The notes beneath the pieces were generated by a model. The model was not told the origin of the DNA and ran no database searches. It was given only the letters and a program-made list of their open reading frames with translations. Below are positions 58,789 to 64,000 of a DNA stretch of 64,000 nt, piece after piece. Source of the stretch: Planctomycetota bacterium (lineage in GTDB: Bacteria > Planctomycetota > UBA8742 > UBA2392); contig JAHBYA010000005.1 of the NCBI GenBank assembly GCA_019636195.1, positions 188,174-252,173 of the forward strand, in the 5' to 3' direction. The first letter of the stretch is position 1. Every line of letters starts with the position of its first letter. The position numbers and the translations under genes were made by a program.

Positions 58789-59823
58789 ATGCCCAGCCGC
58801 AGGCTGACCCGCGCAGAAGAAAACTTCGAAGTCCACATCCTCGGCGTGCCCATGGACCACGGCGCCGGCCGGCGCGGCGTGGGCATGGGCCCCAGCGCGA
58901 TCCGGATTGCCGGCCTGGCTGAGCGCTTGCGCGCGATCGGGCATGAGGTGACCGACCACGGCGACACGATCATCCGCGACATTGAGCGCGCCAGCCCTTC
59001 CCGCAAACCGGACGGCACACTGGCAGAGCCGCAGGCCGTCGTGCCGCCGCCGCCCACCATCAAGGGCAAGGCGAACAACCTGGCGGTGGTCGCGCGCGCC
59101 TGCGACGCAGTGCATGAGCACGTCAAGCGCATCGTGAAGAAGGGCGCGTTCCCGCTGGTAATCGGCGGCGACCATAGCATGAGCATCGGCACCGTGGCGG
59201 GTCTGGTGGCGGGCATGAAAGAGCTTGAGGCAGAGCGCCGGGCGGCGGGCGAAGACCACGAGTACACGATGGGCATGATCTGGATTGACGCCCACGGCGA
59301 CTTGAACACGCCCGAGACCACGCCCAGCGGCAACATTCACGGCATGCCGGTTGCGGTGGCGCTGGGCCACGGGCCCAAAGAGCTCACGCACATCGGCGGC
59401 ATGAGTCCCAAACTGTACGCCAACGACGTGGTGCTGCTGGGCCTGCGCGACCTCGACCGCGCCGAGAAGCAGGCGATTCTTGACTCAGGCGTGCACGCCT
59501 TCACGATGAAAGATATCGACGAGCGCGGCCTGGCCGCCGTGATGCGCGAAGCAATCAACCTTGCCACGCGCAACACCGACTTCCTGCACGTCAGCTTCGA
59601 TATCGACAGCGTTGACCCGCGCATCGCGCCCGGCACCGGCACCACCGTGCTGGGCGGCCTGACGTACCGCGAAGCGCACCTGGCGCTGGAGATGATCGCC
59701 GAAACCGGCCTGCTGAGCAGTTTTGAACTGGCGGAAGTCAACCCGATCCTCGACATGTACAACCAGACCGGCCAGCTTGCGGTAGGCCTGATCGCCAGCG
59801 CGCTCGGCAAGACCATCCTGTAG
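58789..59823 (+). CDS. Arginase
   Basis: Arginase hydrolyses arginine to ornithine and urea. The product is 344 residues with CAGGAA upstream; 300-350 is usual. The di-manganese ligands are visible: His in VIGGDHSMSIG, the DAHGD group in WIDAHGDLNTPETTPSGN, and the two Asp residues in VSFDIDSVDPRIAPGTG. The stretch NTPETTPSGNIHGMP is typical of true arginases rather than agmatinases. No other arginine genes are nearby. It is convergent with the selenoprotein gene downstream. Confidence 0.94.
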   Translation: MPSRRLTRAEENFEVHILGVPMDHGAGRRGVGMGPSAIRIAGLAERLRAIGHEVTDHGDTIIRDIERASPSRKPDGTLAEPQAVVPPPPTIKGKANNLAVVARACDAVHEHVKRIVKKGAFPLVIGGDHSMSIGTVAGLVAGMKELEAERRAAGEDHEYTMGMIWIDAHGDLNTPETTPSGNIHGMPVAVALGHGPKELTHIGGMSPKLYANDVVLLGLRDLDRAEKQAILDSGVHAFTMKDIDERGLAAVMREAINLATRNTDFLHVSFDIDSVDPRIAPGTGTTVLGGLTYREAHLALEMIAETGLLSSFELAEVNPILDMYNQTGQLAVGLIASALGKTIL

Positions 59824-59833
59824 GCCGCGTCGT

Positions 59834-60472
59834 TTACCGGGTGCGGTGTTGTGCTTCAAAACGGGGGCCCCGTCTGGCGGCGGCCCCTGCGGCAATCGTC
59901 GCGAGCGCAGCCAGCAGCGCCCACAGGCCGTCACCGCCGCTTCGCATGCCTGTGCTGCACTGCTCTTCCTTGGACGAGTTGCCCTTGCCCGGCGCCGGGT
60001 TCAGCCATCCCTCGACCATTTCGTTGGTGACGCTCGTGCTGGGCCCGATCCAGAGAATCTTGCCGTCGCGGCCGATTACATACACGGTTGAATAGGTCGG
60101 AATCGGGTAGTCGTTGTTGTCCGCTACCATCGCGACGCCGTAGGCCACGCCAAAGTTTGTAACGAAGTCCGCGATCTCCACGTCGGTGTCCGCAAAGTTC
60201 GCGCCCACCACCGCCAGCCCTTGCGCACCGTACAGCGTTTGCAACTCATTCAGCCGCGGCACGGCGGCCTGGCAGTGCCCTCACGTCGCGCCGAACCAGT
60301 CCAGGATCAGCACGTGGTCCGGTTGGTAGTCACTGACTTCGTCATGGCCGGCGGGGATGTTCCATGTCTGCAGGAAGGTCTTGTTTGCTGCCGGGTCGCC
60401 GACGGCCTGTGCCGCCAGTGTGCCGACACACAGGCATAAAAGGACAACGCCAAGAATGCGGGCCAGCGCCAT
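59834..60472 (-). CDS. Selenocysteine-containing TlpA/thioredoxin-fold protein with surface tag
   Basis: The reading frame begins at the ATG at 60472 with a signal peptide (LARILGVVLLCLCVGTLAAQ) and gives LILDWFGAT, a TGA at 60283-60281, then GHCQAAVPRLNELQTLYGAQ and GLAVVGANFADTD in the same frame. TlpA/thioredoxin proteins have W-C-x-x-C here; with UGA as selenocysteine the active site is U64-G-H-C67. The product is then 212 residues. Without readthrough the upstream piece ends before the active site and the downstream piece lacks the first strand. The C-terminus (SSKEEQC, Gly-rich linker, WALLAALATIAAGAAARR) resembles the surface tag of the large exported proteins. It is a predicted extracytoplasmic thiol/selenol oxidoreductase. 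A hairpin lies 17 nt after the TGA. Confidence 0.85.
60252..60269 (-). promoter_or_regulatory. Putative bacterial SECIS hairpin in the TlpA-like gene
   Basis: On the minus strand, after the TGA at 60283-60281, nt 12-17 (GGCCGC) pair with nt 24-29 (GCGGCT; one G-T pair), enclosing the loop CGTGCC. The loop starts 17 nt after the TGA and has G as its second base followed by U. This meets the general distance and loop rule for bacterial SECIS elements. Confidence 0.6.
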
Positions 60473-60638
60473 GATTGTCTCGATGGAACAGCCGGGAATT
60501 GTAACTCGGGCCACAGACGCTGCCAGCCGATCGCACCCGGCGCGCGCGCCATCGCCGGAATTGCTCTTGACATGGCAAGAGTTGTGCCTCATGCTGGTGT
60601 TTACGCGTCAATAGTGACGCAGCCAGCCAGGAGATGCC

Positions 60639-60878
60639 GTGTCCAAGCCAACGCCCGCCGCCGATGCGACCACCGTCGCCAACAACTTTATCAAGCAGTA
60701 CGGGAAAGCCCGCTTCAAGCGCTTCCTGAAACTGCTCAAAGACGGCGCATCCGGCGAAGCGATTGCCGACGAGTACGGCGTTTCGCGCGAGCGCGTGCGG
60801 CAATGGAAAAACACGTTCGGCAACGTCGTCCAGACCTACGACATCAGCCCCGACATCCAGAAGCTCGCCGGCCGCTAG
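60639..60878 (+). CDS. Small helix-turn-helix protein
   Basis: The product is 79 residues from a GTG with AGGAG 5 nt upstream. The sequence FLKLLKDGASGEAIADEYGV followed by SRERVRQWKNTFGN is a clear HTH, similar to sigma-70 region 4 (the S-R-E-R-V-R-Q recognition helix). It lacks other sigma regions, so it is probably a small DNA-binding regulator. Its TAG stop overlaps the stop of the convergent ridA (CTAG). Confidence 0.8.
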   Translation: MSKPTPAADATTVANNFIKQYGKARFKRFLKLLKDGASGEAIADEYGVSRERVRQWKNTFGNVVQTYDISPDIQKLAGR

Positions 60879-61264
60879 GGCACGCGCGCAACGCAGTCAA
60901 TCTCAACCAGCGCGTCTTTGGGCAACCGCGCCGCCTGCACCGTGGCGCGGGCCGGGCGGTGCTCGCCCAGCGCAGCGGCGTAGGCCTCATTCACCGCCCC
61001 AAAATCGTTCATGTCTTTCAGGTAAATCGTGGTCTTGACCACGTCGGCAAACGTGCAACCGGCGGCGCCCAGCACAGCCAGCAGGTTGCTCATCACACGC
61101 ACGCACTGCTGCGCGGCTGTGTCGCCGACCAGGGCACCGGTTTTGGGTTCCAGCGCGATCTGGCCGGAACAGAAGACAAAACCGCCCGCGACCACGGCTT
61201 GGCTGTACGGGCCGATCGCGGCGGGGGCGTCGGGGGTTGTGACCTGCTGGAAGTCTTTGGACAT
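60875..61264 (-). CDS. ridA: RidA family enamine/imine deaminase
   Basis: RidA hydrolyses reactive enamine/imine intermediates made by PLP enzymes. The product is 129 residues from the ATG at 61264; the open frame is longer but only this start fits the family length. Signature parts are AIGPYSQAVVAGGFVFCSGQ, FGAVNEAYAAALGEHRPARA (with the catalytic Arg in ARATVQ) and LPKDALVEIDCVA. The function does not require neighbours. Confidence 0.93.
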   Translation of the reverse strand: MSKDFQQVTTPDAPAAIGPYSQAVVAGGFVFCSGQIALEPKTGALVGDTAAQQCVRVMSNLLAVLGAAGCTFADVVKTTIYLKDMNDFGAVNEAYAAALGEHRPARATVQAARLPKDALVEIDCVARVP

Positions 61265-61308
61265 GGGTTGAGTTCCGTGTTGGTGAGTGACTGGGGCGGT
61301 TGCACGCA

Positions 61309-61328
61309 CCCGGCCCTGACGGGCCGGG
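61309..61328 (-). terminator. Hairpin terminator after the dGTPase-like gene
   Basis: An 8-bp perfect stem (CCCGGCCC / GGGCCGGG) with a TGAC loop touches the stop codon of the dGTPase-like gene. Confidence 0.6.
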
Positions 61329-62489
61329 CTACCACGTATCCGGATCAAACAGCTTCTTGTATTGCTCCAGCGCGTAGCGGTCGGTCATGCCCGCGATGTA
61401 GTCGCACACGACCCGGTGCGTGCGCTCGCGGGCTTCAATGCGTTTGACAAAGCCGCCGGGCATCAGGTACGGCTCGCTCACGTAGCGCTCGAACATCGCC
61501 TTCATGAAGCGCGTGCTCTTTTCCATGCCGCGGCGCACGGTGCGGTGCATGTACAGCTTGTGGAACAGCATCAGCTTCAGCGACTTTACTTTGGCTTTGA
61601 ACGCCGGGCTGAAATCGACCACCGGCTCTTTGCCCGCATAGGCCAGCACGTCCTGCACACTTGTGAAGCCTTCCCGCGCCAGCCGTTGCGAAGTGTGCTG
61701 CAGCAGGTCCGTCACCTGCAAGTCTTTCAGTCGCCGCACAATCTGGTAGCGCAGCAGGTCTTCTTCGCCGGCGGGCACGTTGGCGCGGGCGTGGTCTTCG
61801 GCTTCACGAAACAGCTCGCTTTCGCGGGCGGCCTCGGGCTTCAGCAGGCCCGAGTACAGGCCGTCATCGACATCGTGCGAGTTGTAACTGATCTCGTCGG
61901 CGTAATTGGCAACCTGCGCCTCAAGGCTTGGGCCTTCGCGGGTGGTCAGGCCCTTGAACAGCGGCTTGTCGTAGTCGGTCACGTGTTTCATCAAGCCGTG
62001 GCGGACTTCGTGGGTCAGGTTCAAGCCGGCAAAACGCGGCAGGTAGTGGCGCTCAAGGGTATCGACAATGCGCAGGCTTTGGCCGTTGTGTTCATAGCCG
62101 CCGTGGTCGCGCATCAGGTCGCGCATCGCGTGCTCGCCGGCGTGGCCGAACGGCGTGTGGCCAAGGTCGTGGGCCAGGCTGATCGCTTCGCACAAGTCTT
62201 CATTCAGGGCCAGAGCGCGGGCGATGGTGCGGGCGGCCTGCGCGACTTCAATGGTGTGGGTCAGGCGCGTGCGAAAGTGGTCGCCCTGCCAGTTGAGAAA
62301 GACCTGCGTCTTGTACTCAAGCCGCCGAAAGGCCGCGCAGTGAATGATGCGGTCACGGTCGCGCTGGAAGCATGTGCGGTACGGGTGCTCGTCTTCCGGA
62401 AACGCGCGCCCGACAGACTTGCCGGCGTGCATGGCGTAGGGCGCCAGCGCCGAGTCTTCAAGGGCTTCCAGTTGCGCGCGCGGGATCAT
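61329..62489 (-). CDS. Deoxyguanosinetriphosphate triphosphohydrolase-like protein
   Basis: This HD-domain enzyme family hydrolyses dNTPs to nucleosides and triphosphate. The product is 386 residues. The HD motif is seen in RLTHTIEVAQAARTIARALA (first His), then ISLAHDLGHTPFGHAGEHAM (HD pair), with a further Asp in YADEISYNSHDVDDGL. The N-terminal FRTRLTHT and QRDRDRIIHCAAFRRLEYKT match the family. Whether it prefers dGTP is not known from sequence. It precedes ridA on the same strand, but a terminator lies between them. Confidence 0.93.
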   Translation of the reverse strand: MIPRAQLEALEDSALAPYAMHAGKSVGRAFPEDEHPYRTCFQRDRDRIIHCAAFRRLEYKTQVFLNWQGDHFRTRLTHTIEVAQAARTIARALALNEDLCEAISLAHDLGHTPFGHAGEHAMRDLMRDHGGYEHNGQSLRIVDTLERHYLPRFAGLNLTHEVRHGLMKHVTDYDKPLFKGLTTREGPSLEAQVANYADEISYNSHDVDDGLYSGLLKPEAARESELFREAEDHARANVPAGEEDLLRYQIVRRLKDLQVTDLLQHTSQRLAREGFTSVQDVLAYAGKEPVVDFSPAFKAKVKSLKLMLFHKLYMHRTVRRGMEKSTRFMKAMFERYVSEPYLMPGGFVKRIEARERTHRVVCDYIAGMTDRYALEQYKKLFDPDTW

Positions 62490-62503
62490 GGCGTTGGTCC
62501 ACC

Positions 62504-62577
62504 GATGGGCACAGATTTACACAGATACGGCGGGCAAAGCAAAGGTGGCCGTTGATCTGTGTTTATCTGCATCCATC
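62504..62577. repeat. Widespread CACAGAT-type inverted repeat
   Basis: Two 23-base arms, 62504-62526 (GATGGGCACAGATTTACACA plus GAT) and 62555-62577 (ATCTGTGTTTATCTGCATCC plus ATC), are inverted with five mismatches. Sequences with CACAGATTTACACAGAT / ATCTGTGTTTATCTGTG words are known as extragenic repeats in many unrelated bacteria. It sits in the divergent promoter region of the dGTPase-like and hydroxy-acid oxidase genes. Confidence 0.7.
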
Positions 62578-62594
62578 TGTGGCAAATTGCCGCC

Positions 62595-63659
62595 ATGGAT
62601 GACCTGCACACCGTTGCCGATTTCCGCAAGGCCGCGCGGCGCAAACTTGACCCCGTGGCATGGGACTACTTTGCCAGCGGCAGCGACAATCAGCGCGCCA
62701 AACGCCGCAACCGCGCGGCATGGGACGAAATCGAGCTGCAACCCCGGGTGCTGATTGATGTTGCCACCGTTGACACGTCAACAACGGTACTCGGGCTCGC
62801 GTTGCCGTGGCCGGCACTGGTGGCGCCCTTGGCGTACCAGATGCTGGCGCACCCGCAAGGCGAGCTTGCCACCGCCCGCGCATGCGCCGACGCGGGCATA
62901 CCCATGATCGTCAGCACCATGGCCAACGTGGACCTTGAGACCGTTGCGCAAGCAACGGCCGCGCCCAAGTGGTTTCAGTTGTACTGCCACCGCGACCGGG
63001 GCATCACGCAGGATCTGGTGCAGCGCGCGCAGGCCGCGGGCTATCAGGCCCTCATCATCACTGTGGACGCGCCGGTGCTGGGCCGGCGCATCGCCGACGA
63101 GCGCAACCGTTTTGAACTTCCGCCGGGCCTTACGCGCGCGAATCTGGCGCGCTACGAAAAGCCCGGCGCCAACGCCGCCGGGGGCAGCCACCTGTCCGAC
63201 CTGTTTCGCACCCGGCAGGACGCGTCGCTGACCTGGCGCGACATCGACTGGCTTCGCGGCTTGACCAGCTTGCCGATCCTGCTGAAAGGCGTGCTGCGGG
63301 CCGACGACGCCGCCCGGGCCGTGGACGCCGGCTGCGCGGGCGTGATTGTCAGCAACCACGGCGGGCGGCAGCTTGACGCGGCAATCGCCACCGCGCGGGC
63401 GCTGCCGGGCGTCGCAAAGGCCGTGCAGGGCCGCGCGGCGGTGCTGGTGGACGGCGGTATTGAATGGGGCGCCGACATGCTGCGTGCGCTGGCGCTGGGG
63501 GCAAATGCCGTGCTGATCGGGCGGCCCGTGCTGTGGGGCCTGGCAGTCGGTGGCCAAGCCGGTGTCTCACGTGTGCTGGGCATGTACGCCGAAGATTTCA
63601 GTCGCGCGATGCAGCTTGCCGGCTGTACAAACCTCGCCGATACCCGCGGATTGGCTTAG
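62595..63659 (+). CDS. FMN-dependent alpha-hydroxy-acid oxidizing enzyme
   Basis: The family oxidises 2-hydroxy acids such as lactate or glycolate. The product is 354 residues from the ATG at 62595. The TIM-barrel signatures are present: FYFASGSDNQ-like AWDYFASGSDNQRAKRRNRA, substrate-Tyr in WFQLYCHRDRG, IITVDAPVLGRRIADERN, the catalytic His and FMN contacts in VIVSNHGGRQLDAAIAT and AVLVDGGIEWGADMLRALAL. The electron acceptor (oxygen, quinone or cytochrome) cannot be told. With glycerate kinase and arginase it adds to small-molecule catabolism in the window. Confidence 0.93.
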   Translation: MDDLHTVADFRKAARRKLDPVAWDYFASGSDNQRAKRRNRAAWDEIELQPRVLIDVATVDTSTTVLGLALPWPALVAPLAYQMLAHPQGELATARACADAGIPMIVSTMANVDLETVAQATAAPKWFQLYCHRDRGITQDLVQRAQAAGYQALIITVDAPVLGRRIADERNRFELPPGLTRANLARYEKPGANAAGGSHLSDLFRTRQDASLTWRDIDWLRGLTSLPILLKGVLRADDAARAVDAGCAGVIVSNHGGRQLDAAIATARALPGVAKAVQGRAAVLVDGGIEWGADMLRALALGANAVLIGRPVLWGLAVGGQAGVSRVLGMYAEDFSRAMQLAGCTNLADTRGLA

Positions 63660-63714
63660 GCAGCGGGTACTGAACGCGGGCTCAGGGGCCTCTGCTTTGC
63701 GCGCTGTTGCACGC

Positions 63715-63720
63715 TATACT
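63715..63720 (+). promoter_or_regulatory. -10 box 6 nt before ATG (possible leaderless start)
   Basis: TATACT is followed by CTTGGC and the ATG at 63727; no Shine-Dalgarno sequence intervenes. Confidence 0.5.
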
Positions 63721-63726
63721 CTTGGC

Positions 63727-64000
63727 ATGCGATTGGGTTCAATCCTGATGTTGGTCATGCTTGTCGCTTGTTCGTCTGCGCCGGTGAACAATGCCCCGGC
63801 GAACGTGCCAGCCAACAATACCCCGCAACCCGAGCCCGAGCCCGAACCCGAGCCCGAACCCGAGCCCACGCCCGAGCCCGAGCCCACGCCCGGCGATTTG
63901 GGCTTCGTGATCACGACCGGCGTGCACGGCAATGAGCCATCCGGTTGGCTGGTGCAGGACGAGCTGATTGCCAAGGGCTTTCGTGTGTTCGGCCCGTGCA
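63727..64000 (+). CDS. Lipoprotein with M14/AstE-like domain, 5' part only
   Basis: The gene runs off the right edge; 91 residues are visible. A signal peptide with lipobox LVAC (GSILMLVMLVAC) is followed by an Asn/Pro-rich linker and a tract of alternating Pro-Glu (EPEPEPEPTPEPEPTP), which would hold the enzyme domain away from the membrane. The domain then starts with GFVITTGVHGNEPSG, the typical zinc-binding H-G-x-E opening of succinylglutamate desuccinylase/aspartoacylase-type M14 proteins. It is probably an envelope zinc hydrolase. The full length and substrate are unknown. Confidence 0.8.
   Translation, partial: MRLGSILMLVMLVACSSAPVNNAPANVPANNTPQPEPEPEPEPEPEPTPEPEPTPGDLGFVITTGVHGNEPSGWLVQDELIAKGFRVFGPC

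Noticed and set aside
63829-63891. CRISPR-like or minisatellite array
   Set aside because: The period of 6-12 bases encodes the Pro-Glu linker of a lipoprotein and has no spacers.

Overview
The window is a GC-rich (roughly 65% by eye) bacterial chromosome segment with about 48 protein genes and no rRNA, tRNA, CRISPR array or insertion sequence that I can recognise. Several features point to a Gram-negative, planctomycete-like bacterium: a signal peptidase I with a very large insertion, a long SecA with a SEC-C tail, repeated ECF-sigma plus FecR-like membrane pairs, a squalene-cyclase-fold lipoprotein, many exported proteins of unknown function, a MEP-pathway gene and SpoVG. Another deep-branching Gram-negative phylum is possible, so the assignment is an inference.

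Layout. 1-2.4 kb: the tail of an unknown gene, a TPR-like protein, a membrane protein and a peroxiredoxin (Bcp) whose catalytic cysteine codon is an in-frame TGA. 2.5-11.8 kb: signal peptidase I, then three ECF sigma factors, each with a membrane-bound partner gene next to or overlapping it. 11.9-23.7 kb: three large exported proteins with a Gly/Lys-Cys-hydrophobic-Arg C-terminal tag, interrupted by secA and by an exported-protein/lipoprotein pair. 23.9-36 kb: M28 peptidase, LPP20-like lipoprotein, moaC, rnd, ispE, spoVG, a nuclease and PAP2 phosphatase pair sharing a 19-bp promoter region, metK, a YaeQ-like protein, an unknown exported protein and a methyltransferase. 36-45 kb: ETF-ubiquinone oxidoreductase, a fourth tagged protein, glycerate kinase, a regulator/membrane-protein pair and a BshC-like protein. 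45-52.8 kb: a squalene-cyclase-fold lipoprotein, a TPR-metallopeptidase and a serpin. 53-58.6 kb: an unknown protein, a class III cyclase and a tightly coupled trio (small protein, ABC ATPase fused to an acetyltransferase, terminase-like ATPase/nuclease). 58.8-64 kb: arginase, a thioredoxin-fold protein with UGA in place of the first active-site Cys, a small HTH protein, RidA, a dGTPase-like protein, an FMN hydroxy-acid oxidase and the start of an M14/AstE-like lipoprotein.

How the genes connect. Much of the window concerns the cell envelope: export (SecA, LepB), envelope sensing (three ECF modules), surface proteins with a shared C-terminal tag, and envelope proteolysis and its control (M28 peptidase, metallopeptidase, serpin). 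Two genes that would normally be called as broken pairs are best read as selenoproteins. In both, UGA sits exactly at the redox-active cysteine and is followed at the right distance by a hairpin with G in the first two loop positions. One of them also carries the C-terminal surface tag. The coupled trio with a lone terminase at 55.9-58.6 kb is the best candidate for an undescribed system. Several genes without a Shine-Dalgarno sequence have a TANNNT box 5-6 nt before ATG, suggesting leaderless transcription.
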